Origin: Paractinoplanes bogorensis
GTDB lineage: Bacteria > Actinomycetota > Actinomycetes > Mycobacteriales > Micromonosporaceae
DNA: 64,000 nt
Reading direction: 5' to 3'
NCBI RefSeq assembly: GCF_018829635.1
Contig: NZ_JAHKKG010000002.1
Span: 372,001 to 436,000 of the forward strand
The position numbers and the translations under genes are program-made. Under the pieces are notes generated by a model that did not search any database, had not been told where the DNA came from, and saw only the letters and a program-made list of their open reading frames with translations. Shown here one piece after another: positions 45,238 through 58,600 of this stretch (position 1 is the stretch's first letter; the number at the start of each line of letters is the position of its first letter).

Positions 45238-48186
45238 TCATAAAGCGGCCAGCGCCTTCTCGACGTCGCGCAGTTCCGGGGCGTCCAGGGCGGCCAGCGT
45301 CGCGCCGGCCCGGGTGAGCAACCGGTGGGCCTCGGCCGGATCCGCGGTGACCAGGCAGGCGCCGAGCCCGGCCTCGGCCAGCGCGATCGGATAGGGCACC
45401 TTGGTCTGCCGGCCCAGGGCCAGGGCCCGCTCGAACATGGCCCGGGCGGCCGGTTCGTCGCCGGCCAGCTGCAACGTGGTGCCGAACCCGTGGCAGAGCC
45501 GGGACTCCTGCATCGGGTCGTGCAGCCCCTCGGCGATCTCGATGGACCGGCGGTGCTCGTCGGCCGCCTCGGCGAACCGGCCGTCGGCGGCGAGAAGTTG
45601 CCCGAGCTCGTTGCGCCCCTCGGCCTCGCCGTACGGGTGGGCCGCCCGCTCCAGCAGCCGCAACCCGGCCCGCACCTGACGCCGGGCCCGGGCGTTGCTC
45701 ACCGCACCGAGCCGGTGCTTGACCACCGCGATGTTGATCAAACTGTCGCCGATCCGGGTCGGGTCGCCGATGTCGAGCTGCATCAGCAGCCGCAGCCGGT
45801 GGTAACGCAGCGCCTCCGGATAGCGGCCGAGCCGCTGGTAGCCGAGGGCCAGCACGTTCAGGTCCTCCTGACCGCGCCGCAGCGGTGAGCGCCGGACCTG
45901 CGCCGCGACCTCGATGCTCTTGGCCCACCGTCCCGCGACGGCGTGCACCCCGGCCAGGTTGACCATGGCCGCGCCGACCGCGTCCCGGTCGCCCAGCTCC
46001 TGACGGATCGCGATGCACTGCTCCATCAGCCGGGCCGCCTCGTCCATCTCGGCCCGCCGGTAGTGCACCGACGCCAGGTAGTTGAGCACGGTCGCGGTGG
46101 CCGCCCGGTCACCACTGCGCTCGGCCGCCGCCCGGGCGCGCATCTGCAGGTCGTAGACGTCGTCGAAGTAACCGCGCACGAACAGATGCCGCCACGTGGC
46201 CCGGGCCAGCTGCCAGGCGTACGGGGAAAGCATCTGATCCTCGGCGGCCGCGTCGATGTAGCGGCTGAGCTGCGGACGCTCGCGCTCCAGACGGGCCGTG
46301 GGATCGGTCAGCGCCGCGATCAGGTCGGGCCGCAACGGCCGGGGATCACCCAGATCACGATCAAGAGTTTTCCGGTACGCGGGCAGATGGGTCGCCGCCG
46401 CCGCGTGCAACTGCTGGTCGAACATCCGGCGCCGGGCCTCGACGCGGTCCTCGTCGTCCATCTCGGACGCGAGCGCCGACGCGAACTCGCGCAGCAGGTC
46501 GTGCAGGCGGTAGACACCCGCCTCGGGCTCGTCGACCAGGTGCACGTCGACCAGATCGTCGAGTTCGTCCTGGGCGTCGGCGACCGGCAGTTCGGCCAGC
46601 GCGGCCACGGTCAGCGCGTCGAACTCGGACGCCGGGCACAGGCCGGTCAGCCGGAACACCCGCTGCGACGGCGCGGCGAGCTGCCGGTACGACACGGTGA
46701 AGGCGTGCGCGACCGACCTGTCCTCGGCGGCGAGCTCGGGCAGCGCGGTGTCGCCGAGCCGTCCGACCAGATCGGACACCCGCCACCGCGGCCGATGGGC
46801 GAGCCGGGCCCCGGCCAGCCGGATCGCCAGCGGCAGGCCACCACAGCGGCGCACCACCTCGGCCGACGCGTCCGGCTCGGCCCACACCCGCTCGCCGGCG
46901 ATGCGGCCCAGCAGCACCAGCGCCTCGTCCGGGCTGAGAACGGGCAGCGACTCCGGGAGCACGCCATCCAGCCCGACCAGCCGGCGCCGGCCGGTGACCA
47001 CTGCCAGGCTGCCGGGGGCGGTCGGCATCAGTTCGGCCAGCTGGGCGCTCGAGGCGGCGTTGTCGAACAGCACCAGCGTCCGGCGCCGGGCCAGCTCGGT
47101 GCGCCACAGGCCGACCCGTTCGAGCAGGCCACCGGGGATCCGCTCGGCCTCGACCCCGAGCTGGCGCAGCAGGATGAGCAGGGCGGCGGCCGGTTCGAGC
47201 GGCCGGCCTTCGCTGTGGCCCTGGAGGTCGACGAAGAGGTGGGCGTCGGGGTAGCGGTCGCCGAGCCGGGCCGCCACGTGCAGGGCCAGCGTGGTTTTGC
47301 CGCTGCCGGCCATCCCGTCGATCACGGCGACGACCGGTTCGGTGGCCGGGGCGTTCTCGATCGCGCCGACCAGGCGGCGAATCACCTCTACGCGGCCGGT
47401 GAAGTCGCCGACCGTACGGGGAAGGCACCTGATTCTGACGTCCGGTTCTCTCGTCGCACCGACCGGGGCCGCACCGACCGGGGCCGCGCCGTTCAGCAGC
47501 GCGGTGTGCAACTCCTGCAGCTCACGGCCGGGGTCGAGGCCCAGCTCGTCGCGCAGGGCAGTGCGGATCCGCCGGTAGTGGGCCAGCGCGTCGGCCGGCC
47601 GCCCGGCCCGGTGCAGCGCCCGCATGAGCTGGCCGCTGAGCCTCTCTTGCAGCGGGAACCGGTCGACCGCGGCGGTCAGGCCACCGATCAGGGCCAGTTC
47701 GTGCCCGGCGTCCAGTTCCAGCTCGGCCCAGCCTTCGAGCGCGGCGACGTGCTGCTGGTCGAGGGTGGCGGCGGCCGGCCGTACGCCGTGACTGTCGAGG
47801 CCCGCGGCCGCGTCCCCGCGCCACAGGTCGAGCGCCTGGCGGTAGAGCTCCGGGTCCCGCCCGTCCCGGGCGGCGGCCACCAGCCGGGTGAACTCGGCCG
47901 CGTCGAGCTCGCCCGGACCGGGAGCCAGGCAGTAGCCTGCCGGATCGCTGCGGATCGTGCCGGCGGGCAGTGAGCGCCGCAGCCGGGAGACGCAACTCTG
48001 CAGCTGGCCACGGGCGGTCGCGGGCGGCTCGGCACCCCAGACCGCCTCGGCCAGGGTGTGGACGCCCAGCACGCGTCCCGCGTGCAGCAGCAGCATGGCC
48101 AGCACGATGCGATCACGCCCCGCGGTGATCGGCACGTCCTGTCCGTCGACGGTGACGGACAGTGGCCCGAGGATGCGAAAGCGCAT
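45238..48186 (-). CDS. AfsR/SARP-family transcriptional regulator 2 (tandem paralogue)
   Basis: A 982-residue protein with the same domain order as its downstream neighbour. Near-identical blocks include [31 protein letters not shown] and [16 protein letters not shown] (~290), plus [20 protein letters not shown] in the TPR region. It differs by a short 'AAPVGAAPVGA' insertion between BTAD and NB-ARC. ATG at 48186 with GGGGGCGG upstream. It is the product of a tandem duplication and probably the first gene of the regulator1/fumC transcript. Confidence 0.94.
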   Translation of the reverse strand: MRFRILGPLSVTVDGQDVPITAGRDRIVLAMLLLHAGRVLGVHTLAEAVWGAEPPATARGQLQSCVSRLRRSLPAGTIRSDPAGYCLAPGPGELDAAEFTRLVAAARDGRDPELYRQALDLWRGDAAAGLDSHGVRPAAATLDQQHVAALEGWAELELDAGHELALIGGLTAAVDRFPLQERLSGQLMRALHRAGRPADALAHYRRIRTALRDELGLDPGRELQELHTALLNGAAPVGAAPVGATREPDVRIRCLPRTVGDFTGRVEVIRRLVGAIENAPATEPVVAVIDGMAGSGKTTLALHVAARLGDRYPDAHLFVDLQGHSEGRPLEPAAALLILLRQLGVEAERIPGGLLERVGLWRTELARRRTLVLFDNAASSAQLAELMPTAPGSLAVVTGRRRLVGLDGVLPESLPVLSPDEALVLLGRIAGERVWAEPDASAEVVRRCGGLPLAIRLAGARLAHRPRWRVSDLVGRLGDTALPELAAEDRSVAHAFTVSYRQLAAPSQRVFRLTGLCPASEFDALTVAALAELPVADAQDELDDLVDVHLVDEPEAGVYRLHDLLREFASALASEMDDEDRVEARRRMFDQQLHAAAATHLPAYRKTLDRDLGDPRPLRPDLIAALTDPTARLERERPQLSRYIDAAAEDQMLSPYAWQLARATWRHLFVRGYFDDVYDLQMRARAAAERSGDRAATATVLNYLASVHYRRAEMDEAARLMEQCIAIRQELGDRDAVGAAMVNLAGVHAVAGRWAKSIEVAAQVRRSPLRRGQEDLNVLALGYQRLGRYPEALRYHRLRLLMQLDIGDPTRIGDSLINIAVVKHRLGAVSNARARRQVRAGLRLLERAAHPYGEAEGRNELGQLLAADGRFAEAADEHRRSIEIAEGLHDPMQESRLCHGFGTTLQLAGDEPAARAMFERALALGRQTKVPYPIALAEAGLGACLVTADPAEAHRLLTRAGATLAALDAPELRDVEKALAAL

Positions 48187-48515
48187 GCCGCCCCCAGCCC
48201 TGTGAGACATAGACCATAGCCGAGGCCGTGAGAGCGGAACGAGAGCGGAATGACAGCGCCGTACGCCAGTCTGTTACCCGCAGCCGTCGCGCCGTGGATG
48301 TCTCGACATCGCCCCAGCACGGCGCGGCGGCCCAGGTTCACGGGGGAACCTGGATGTACGGGGGACCTGCAGCCCGTCCGCATTTCCGATCGGGACGCGG
48401 ACGGGCTGTTGGTATTCGCCCGTTGGTATCGCACTGGTCACGCATAGTTGGACGTGGCGCGGGACGGAACGTACCGTCGGGCGAGCGTTTTCCGTCCCCG
48501 ACCGAAGGAACCCTC
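48187..48515. other. 329-bp intergenic region with two hairpins
   Basis: Separates the AfsR-like regulator 2 gene from the divergent lipoprotein gene, so it should hold both promoters. A 65-codon frame at 48250-48447 has no coding character. The only structured sequence seen is the hairpin pair at 48332-48408. Confidence 0.5.
48332..48408 (+). promoter_or_regulatory. Two consecutive hairpins upstream of lipoprotein gene
   Basis: CCAGGTTC/GAACCTGG (48332-48339, 48346-48353) and CAGCCCGTCCGC/GCGGACGGGCTG (48370-48381, 48397-48408), the latter followed by TTGGTATT. The second looks like a terminator although no plus-strand gene precedes it. Possible attenuator or short RNA; function not established. 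Confidence 0.5.
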
Positions 48516-49028
48516 ATGCGACGCGCCCTCCTGGCCGTGCTCGCCGGCGGCCTGCTGCTGACCGGCGCCGCCTGCGACAGCGACGCGAACAGCACCGAGG
48601 CCGACGCCCCGGCCCCCACCGCGCCCAGCACGGCTCCGAGCAGCGCGGCGCCCGACTACACGGCCGACACCAAGCAGGTCTGCGCCAAGCTGCAGACGAT
48701 GTACACGGTCGAGTTGAAGGACTTCGGGGCCGCGATGGGCAAGCTGATCACCTATCGCGAGGCCAAGCAGACGGCCGAGGCGGCCAAGGCCGAGACCGCC
48801 GCCGCGACCGAGCTCAAGCAGATCGCGACCAAGATCCGCAAGGACACCGCGGAGGCCGAGAACCCGGAGTTCAAGGCGGCCGGCCTGACCTCGGCGGCCA
48901 AGATCGACGCGAGCGCGGCCAACCGCACGTACATCAAGAAGACGACCACGATGGCCACGCTCGACAAGACCATCGAGGGTCAGCTCAAGGGCTGGCTGAG
49001 CCCGGTCACCGGCTACTGCGCGGCGTGA
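48516..49028 (+). CDS. Small secreted protein/probable lipoprotein
   Basis: A 170-residue protein. The signal MRRALLAVLAGGLLLTGAAC ends in a Cys (C20) resembling a lipobox, although the -3 residue is Gly rather than Leu/Val. A Thr/Pro/Ala linker (25-45) precedes an Ala/Lys-rich helical domain with two Cys, 'KQVCAKLQTMYTVELKDFGAAM' and 'VTGYCAA' at the C-terminus, which may form a disulfide. GAAGGA ribosome site. No family recognised. One base separates its stop from the class I fumarase stop. Confidence 0.8.
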   Translation: MRRALLAVLAGGLLLTGAACDSDANSTEADAPAPTAPSTAPSSAAPDYTADTKQVCAKLQTMYTVELKDFGAAMGKLITYREAKQTAEAAKAETAAATELKQIATKIRKDTAEAENPEFKAAGLTSAAKIDASAANRTYIKKTTTMATLDKTIEGQLKGWLSPVTGYCAA

Positions 49029-49029
49029 C

Positions 49030-50697
<1,668 letters not shown>

Positions 50698-50767
50698 GAG
50701 CGGCAAGCCTAGGACAGCGGTCGGGGCATGTGCGAACCGCTCCGGGGCTCGGCACATACCAGTTCGG

Positions 50768-53435
<2,668 letters not shown>

Positions 53436-53445
53436 CACTGTTCGC

Positions 53446-54072
53446 GTGACCCAGCCACCTCCGGGGTACGGGCCGCCTCCGCCGGGGCCCGGCCACCCCT
53501 ATCCGCCCGCGTATCCGCCGGGCTATATGTACGCGCCCGGACCGCCACCGCCTCCGCTCAGTCCGGGCGGAGTGCCGCTCGCCGAGTTCCCGCAGCGGCT
53601 CGTGGCGTACATCATCGATTCGGTTCTGCTGTCGGTGGTGGCCATGATCGTGGCCATCCCGGCCTTCATCGTGCTGTTCCGCAGCTTTCCCGACCCGGTG
53701 ACCTACACCGACAACTCCGAACCCGACTTCAACGTCTTCTTCGGCGACTTCCTGGTGCCCCTTCTGCTGCTCGAGGCGGGCCTCTTCGTCCTGATGTTCC
53801 TGCTCTACTACGTCTACGTGGTCGAGGTCATGTACCGGTCGGGCCAGACCCTGGGCAAAAAGATCATGAAGATCCGGGTCGTCCCGCTCGACCCCGAGGG
53901 CAAGCTGACCCGGGGCATGGCGGCCAAGCGCTACCTGGTCGAGTTCGTGGCCGGCGGGCTCGTGCCGTTCTTCAGTTGGGTCGACGGACTGTGGCAACTC
54001 GGGGACAAGCCGTACCAGCAGACCCTGCACGACAAGTTCGCTCAGACCGTGGTCGTTAAGGTTTCTCCATGA
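53446..54072 (+). CDS. RDD-family membrane protein 1
   Basis: A 208-residue protein. A Pro/Gly/Tyr-rich cytosolic N-terminus (1-42) is followed by an RDD domain with 'RLVAYIIDSVLLSVVAMIVA' (first TM with Arg-Asp) and 'SGQTLGKKIMKIRVV', ending 'QTLHDKFAQTVVV'. Usually of unknown role, sometimes ion- or osmostress-linked. GTG start 10 bases after hpd. It overlaps the next RDD gene by 4 bases. Confidence 0.9.
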   Translation: MTQPPPGYGPPPPGPGHPYPPAYPPGYMYAPGPPPPPLSPGGVPLAEFPQRLVAYIIDSVLLSVVAMIVAIPAFIVLFRSFPDPVTYTDNSEPDFNVFFGDFLVPLLLLEAGLFVLMFLLYYVYVVEVMYRSGQTLGKKIMKIRVVPLDPEGKLTRGMAAKRYLVEFVAGGLVPFFSWVDGLWQLGDKPYQQTLHDKFAQTVVVKVSP

Positions 54073-54995
54073 GCTCGCTGCCTGCCGGTTGGTACAAGGA
54101 CCCGGCCGACCCCGACACTCAGCGTTACTGGGACGGTGACGGCTGGGTCGGTAAGGCCATCGCGGCCGACGCGGTTCCACCGGACGGGCCACCACCGGTC
54201 GAGGAAGTTTTGGTTGAGGAGGCCCCGCCGGCCCCGGCCCCGGCCGCGCCGGTGCCTTCGGGGCCGCCCGCGGGCTGGGGTCCGCAGCCGCCCCCGCCGC
54301 CGGGCTGGCAGCCGCCGCCCGGGTGGCAGCCCCCGCCGGGCTGGGAGCAGATGCCGCCGGCCATGCGCGCGGGCATGTATCCGCCGGTGGCCGCCCGCCC
54401 GCACGGCTACGCACTGGCCGGCCTGGGCCCGCGCCTGGTCGCCCGGCTGCTCGACATCTTGGCCGTCCTGCTGCTCAACGTCGTGGTCAACGGCTACTTC
54501 GCGTACGAGTTCGCCAAGGAATTCGTGCCCATGTACCGGGCCAGCCTCGACGAGATGGCCAACGGGGGCAGCGCGTTCGACGTGCAGGCCTCGGGCCGGA
54601 TGGACGGCCTGCTCTGGGCCATGCTGATCGTGGCCACCCTGCTGTGGCTGCTCTACGAGGCCCCGTCGATCGGCAGCACCGGCCAGACGCTGGGCAAACG
54701 CCTCATGCGGATCAAGGTGATGGCGGTCGAGAACACCGAGCCGATCGGTTTCGGCCGCGCGTTCGGCCGGTGGGCCCGCCTCGGCCTGTGGACCCCGGCC
54801 TGGGGCTGCGCCGGCATCGGCTTCGTCCTGCAGCTGATCGACTGCGTGTCCCCGATCTTCGACCAGCAACTGCGACAGGCATTTCACGACAAGACGGCCC
54901 GTACGGTCGTGATCGCGCTGCCGCCGGACGACCGCCAGCCCGTCGACGCCACCACCGGCGGCGGCTCCAACGGCTCCTCGGAGGGACAACGATGA
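54069..54995 (+). CDS. DUF2510-RDD membrane protein 2
   Basis: A 308-residue protein. The N-terminal DUF2510 motif is LPAGWYKDPADPDTQRYWDGDGWVG (3-27). A Pro-rich spacer has PPPGW repeats (~70-100). The RDD domain has 'GPRLVARLLDILAVLLLN' and 'TGQTLGKRLMRIKVM', with C-terminal 'QAFHDKTARTVVI'. ATGA overlaps at both ends tie it to the first RDD gene and the aminotransferase. DUF2510 may recruit the protein to the division or envelope machinery, but this is not established. Confidence 0.9.
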   Translation: MSSLPAGWYKDPADPDTQRYWDGDGWVGKAIAADAVPPDGPPPVEEVLVEEAPPAPAPAAPVPSGPPAGWGPQPPPPPGWQPPPGWQPPPGWEQMPPAMRAGMYPPVAARPHGYALAGLGPRLVARLLDILAVLLLNVVVNGYFAYEFAKEFVPMYRASLDEMANGGSAFDVQASGRMDGLLWAMLIVATLLWLLYEAPSIGSTGQTLGKRLMRIKVMAVENTEPIGFGRAFGRWARLGLWTPAWGCAGIGFVLQLIDCVSPIFDQQLRQAFHDKTARTVVIALPPDDRQPVDATTGGGSNGSSEGQR

Positions 54996-56074
54996 CCCGC
55001 CTAACCCGCGCCGACCTAGACAACCTGCCCGCGTACGTGCCCGGTCGCAACCTGGCCGACCTGACCCGTGAGCTGGGCATCGCCGAGGCGATCAAGCTGG
55101 CCAGCAACGAGGTGCCGTACGGTCCGCTGCCCGGCGTGGCCGAGGCGGTGGCCGACGCGATGCGGCAGTCGCACCGCTACCCCGACATGGGCTCGGTCGC
55201 GCTGCGCGACACCCTGGCGGCCAAGCTGGGCGTAGCGCCCGAGCGCATCGTGACCGGCTGCGGGTCGGTGGCGCTGGCCGAGATTCTGGTCAAGGCGACC
55301 TGCCTGCCGGGCGACGAGATCGTCTATTCGTGGCGGTCGTTCGAGGCCTACCCGATCATCTCGGCCGGCGCGGGGGCGACCAGCGTGCGCGTGCCCAACA
55401 CGGCCGCCCACGAGCACGACCTGCCGGCCATGGCCGCCGCGATCACCGAGCGGACCCGGCTGGTGATCGTGTGCAACCCGAACAACCCGACCGGCACGAG
55501 CGTGCGCAAGGCCGAGCTCGACCGGTTCATCGCGTCCGTCCCGTCCGACGTGCTGATCGTGCTCGACGAGGCGTACCGGGAACTGGTGACCGATCCCGAG
55601 GTGCCGGACGGCGTCGAGACGTACGGCGACCGGCCCAACGTGCTCGTCCTCCGCACCATGAGCAAGGCGTGGGGGCTGGCCGGCCTGCGGATGGGTTACC
55701 TGGTGGCCCAGCCCGAGGTGGCGGCGGCGATCCGCAAGGTGCTGACCCCGTTCTCGACCAGCATCGTGGCCCAGGCGGCGGCGATCGCGGCCCTGGGCCA
55801 GGAGGCGGAGGTTCGCCGCCGGTGTGCCCTGGTGGTGGCCGAGCGCGACCGGGTCACCGAGGCGATGCGGGCGCTCGGAGTCGACGTGCCCTCGAGCCAG
55901 GCCAACTTCGTGTGGCTGCCGCTGGGCGACGGCTCGGCCCCGTTCGCCCAGTCCTGCGAGTCGCGCGGGGTCATCGTGCGGCCGTTCCAGGGCGACGGCG
56001 TACGGGTGACGATCGGCACCGCCGAAGAGAACGACGCCTTCCTGGCCGCCGCCGAAGTGGCCCTGAAGAGCTAG
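54992..56074 (+). CDS. HisC/Pat-type PLP aminotransferase
   Basis: A 360-residue fold-type I aminotransferase of the histidinol-phosphate/aromatic family. It has 'IKLASNEVPYGPLPGVAEAV', the substrate-binding 'CNPNNPTGTSV', and the PLP lysine in TMSKAWGLAGLRMGY (~224). Its place in the hpd operon argues for aromatic-amino-acid (tyrosine to 4-hydroxyphenylpyruvate) activity, as with actinobacterial Pat/HisC2, rather than histidine synthesis. ATG 54992 follows GGAGGGAC. The stop interlocks (CTAG) with the convergent MFS gene. Confidence 0.9.
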   Translation: MTRLTRADLDNLPAYVPGRNLADLTRELGIAEAIKLASNEVPYGPLPGVAEAVADAMRQSHRYPDMGSVALRDTLAAKLGVAPERIVTGCGSVALAEILVKATCLPGDEIVYSWRSFEAYPIISAGAGATSVRVPNTAAHEHDLPAMAAAITERTRLVIVCNPNNPTGTSVRKAELDRFIASVPSDVLIVLDEAYRELVTDPEVPDGVETYGDRPNVLVLRTMSKAWGLAGLRMGYLVAQPEVAAAIRKVLTPFSTSIVAQAAAIAALGQEAEVRRRCALVVAERDRVTEAMRALGVDVPSSQANFVWLPLGDGSAPFAQSCESRGVIVRPFQGDGVRVTIGTAEENDAFLAAAEVALKS

Positions 56075-57282
56075 TTCACCAGTTGTGCTTCGGTGCGGTG
56101 ATGGTCTTCCTCGCTCAGGCGGGCGGGGAAGACCCGGCGCCCCACGGTCAGCACCAGCACCACGGCGACGATCGCCAGTCCGGCGGTCACCAGCGGCAGC
56201 GTCCCCAGGTGATCGGCCCGAACCATCCGCTCGCCGAGCAGCGCGCCGCCGCCGATGCCGACCTGGAACGCGACCACATAGAGGGCCGAGGCCGCGTCCC
56301 GGGCCCGCGGCGCGATCCGCAGCGGCGCGGCGGCCAGGATCACCGGCATGGCGGTGAACGCCCCGCCCCACAGCAGCGTGACGATCACGGTCGGCACCAG
56401 GCCCAGCACCGGCGCCAGCAGCCCCGCCGAGACCGCCAGCACAGCCAGCAGGACGGCCAGCATGGTGCCCGGCCGCCGGTCGACGTGCCGGCCGACCGCC
56501 CAGTTGGTGATCAGGCCGACGACGCCGTAGCCGAGCAGAAGCAGGCTCAGCCCCGCCCCCTCGAGCCCGGCGTCGCGGCGGACCAGCGGGGCGATGTACG
56601 TGTAGGCCGCGAAGTGCCCGACCACCAGCACCGCGACGATGAGGCAGAGCAGCACGACCTGCCGGTCCCGGACGACGGTGAACGCCGCCCGCAGTTGGGC
56701 GGCCGGCCGCAGCTCGAGGTCGTGCGGCCGCGGCGGCAGCTTGGGCAGCACCTTGAGCAGCCCGAGCACACAGATCGCGCCGCCGATGGTCACCGCGCCG
56801 ACCGCCGCCCGCCAGCCGAGCCACTGCCCGAGCGCGGTGCCCAGCGGCACACCCAGCACGATGGCCAGCGAGTTGCCCACGAAGACCAGCGCGGTCGCCC
56901 GTCCGGCCTGCCCCGGCGGCGCCAGCCGGGCGGTGACCGGTCCGATCACCGACCAGAACACCCCGTGGGCCAGCGCGCAGATGAGCCGCGCCCCGGCCAG
57001 GATCTCGAAGGTCGGCGCGAACGTGGCCGCGGCCTGCGACACCACGAAAATGGCCATCGTGATGGCGATCAGCTTGTGCCGCGCCACCCGCATGGTCAGC
57101 GCGGTCAGCGGGATCGTGCTCAGCCCCGCCACGACGGCATAGCTGGTCAGCAGCAGGCCGACGTCCGCCTCGCTGACGTCGAGACCGGTGGCGATCTCGG
57201 GCAGCAGCCCCACCGGCAGGGTCTCGGCGGTCACATAGAAGAACGCCGAAGCGCCCAGAATGGCCAGAGCCGGACGGTTCAT
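56071..57282 (-). CDS. MFS transporter (DHA1-like)
   Basis: A 403-residue protein with 12 predicted helices. The motif-A-like loop is 'LTALTMRVARHKLIAITMA', and 'FWSVIGPVTARLAPPGQAGR' is typical of the AraJ/CmlA-like drug or sugar efflux subgroup. ATG at 57282; a GTG two codons upstream is possible. It is divergent from a ROK-type repressor 52 bases away, which probably controls it. The substrate may be a sugar or small drug. Confidence 0.9.
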   Translation of the reverse strand: MNRPALAILGASAFFYVTAETLPVGLLPEIATGLDVSEADVGLLLTSYAVVAGLSTIPLTALTMRVARHKLIAITMAIFVVSQAAATFAPTFEILAGARLICALAHGVFWSVIGPVTARLAPPGQAGRATALVFVGNSLAIVLGVPLGTALGQWLGWRAAVGAVTIGGAICVLGLLKVLPKLPPRPHDLELRPAAQLRAAFTVVRDRQVVLLCLIVAVLVVGHFAAYTYIAPLVRRDAGLEGAGLSLLLLGYGVVGLITNWAVGRHVDRRPGTMLAVLLAVLAVSAGLLAPVLGLVPTVIVTLLWGGAFTAMPVILAAAPLRIAPRARDAASALYVVAFQVGIGGGALLGERMVRADHLGTLPLVTAGLAIVAVVLVLTVGRRVFPARLSEEDHHRTEAQLVN

Positions 57283-57334
57283 GCTCACGCTCGCAGAATA
57301 AGCTCTTGATCCGAGCAAAAGAAGGGAGACCACT

Positions 57335-58435
57335 GTGACGACGCGCTCAACCGAGCTCCTCCGGGTCGTCCACGCCCACCCCGGCGTGACCCGGGCCGAC
57401 GCCGCCCGCCGGCTGGGCATCGGCACCGGCGCCGCCACCGAGGTCGTCTCCCGCCTGGCCCAGGCCGGCCTGCTGGCCGAGACGCCGGCCGCTCCCAGCG
57501 GCACCCGCGGCCGCCCGACCACCGTGCTGGTGCCGCATCCGTCCGGCCCCCTCGTGCTGGCCGCCGAGATAACCCACGAGTCGTGGCGGGTCGACGTGGT
57601 CGAGCTGGGCGGTCACACGCTGACCTCGGTATCGGCTCCGCACGCGGGCACGGAGTGGCCAACCGTGGCGGCCGCGATCGCATCGCACATTCCCCCGTAC
57701 GGCAGCCGCCTGCGAGCGATGGGCGTCTCCGTCCCCGGCACCGTCTCGCCCGCGTTGCACCTGGACGCGGCCAACCTGGGCTGGCACGACGCCGACCTGA
57801 CCGCCCTGTGGCCCGGCGTGCCGCTCCTGGTGGCCGGCAACGACGCGAGCCTGGCCGCCGCCGCCGAGTCGGCCCGAGGCGCCGCCGTGGGCGCCACGGT
57901 GGCCCTGCACGTCCGCATCGAGGGCGGCCTCGGCGGCGCGGTGGTCGACGGCGGCCACCTGCTGATCGGCGCGTCCGGCGCCAGCGGCGAGTTCGGCCAC
58001 ATGCCCTTCGGCGACCCGGCCGTCATCTGCCCCTGCGGCGCCCGCGGCTGCTGGGGAACCGCAGTCGACGGCACGGCTCTGGCCCGCTTCCTGGGCGAGC
58101 CGCCACCACGCGACCCGGTGACCTACGCGAAGCGGGTCATCGCCTCGACCGCCCCGGCCGAGCGGGCCGCCGTGGGCGTGGTCGCCGCCGCCCTCGGGCG
58201 CGGCCTAGCGGGCTTGGTCAACGGCTTGGACGCCGACCTGGTCACGCTGGGCAGCATCGCCGCCGACCTGCTGGCCGCCGCCCCGGCCGAACTCCACTCG
58301 GCCTACCAGTCCGGCCTGATGGCCATCCGCCGCAAGTCACCGCCCCCTCTGGTGCCGGCCGCCCTGGGCCCCGACGGCCCGATAGCCGGCGCCGCCGAAA
58401 GCGCCTGGTCAACCCTGCTGACTACCCTCGGCTGA
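57335..58435 (+). CDS. ROK-family transcriptional repressor (NagC/XylR-like)
   Basis: A 366-residue protein. A winged-helix (residues ~5-60, 'TRADAARRLGIGTGAATEVVSRLAQAG') is fused to a ROK domain with GEFGHMPFG and the zinc motif CPCGARGCWGT. The N-terminal phosphate motif of active kinases is replaced by 'VLAAEITHESWRVDVV', so it probably senses rather than phosphorylates sugar. GTG 57335 with AAGGGAG upstream. Divergent from MFS; a short inverted repeat GCTC-N7-GAGC lies between. Confidence 0.9.
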   Translation: MTTRSTELLRVVHAHPGVTRADAARRLGIGTGAATEVVSRLAQAGLLAETPAAPSGTRGRPTTVLVPHPSGPLVLAAEITHESWRVDVVELGGHTLTSVSAPHAGTEWPTVAAAIASHIPPYGSRLRAMGVSVPGTVSPALHLDAANLGWHDADLTALWPGVPLLVAGNDASLAAAAESARGAAVGATVALHVRIEGGLGGAVVDGGHLLIGASGASGEFGHMPFGDPAVICPCGARGCWGTAVDGTALARFLGEPPPRDPVTYAKRVIASTAPAERAAVGVVAAALGRGLAGLVNGLDADLVTLGSIAADLLAAAPAELHSAYQSGLMAIRRKSPPPLVPAALGPDGPIAGAAESAWSTLLTTLG

Positions 58436-58515
58436 CTCCGGCCGGCATCCAGACTCGCAACCCTAACTACTTAGAGTGGTTGAATTCCACCCATGTAATT
58501 TCACGTCTGCGGCTC

Positions 58516-58581
58516 AAGACTTGAAATCTGACCGGGCGAATGCCGTTGCGCTTGAAAAGTGGGCGGCACTTTTCAAGTCTT
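58516..58581 (+). promoter_or_regulatory. Overlapping alternative hairpins in fic leader
   Basis: AAGACTTGAAA (58516-58526) is complementary to TTTCAAGTCTT (58571-58581). CTTGAAAAGTG (58551-58561) is complementary to CACTTTTCAAG (58567-58577). Both use the TTTCAAG at 58571-58577, so only one stem can form at a time. Equally, repeated CTTGAAA half-sites may be operators. The region is visibly less GC-rich than its surroundings. Confidence 0.6.
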
Positions 58582-58600
58582 TCGCGCTTTGCTTCAAATC

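Noticed and set aside
42213..45317. Very long plus-strand frame opposite AfsR-like regulator 1
   Set aside because: Composition is rich in Gln, Arg, Gly and His with no domain; it is the shadow of the well-supported minus-strand gene. The same holds at 45943-47973.
48250..48447. A 65-codon frame upstream of the lipoprotein gene
   Set aside because: No ribosome site, no third-position GC bias, and it runs through two hairpins.
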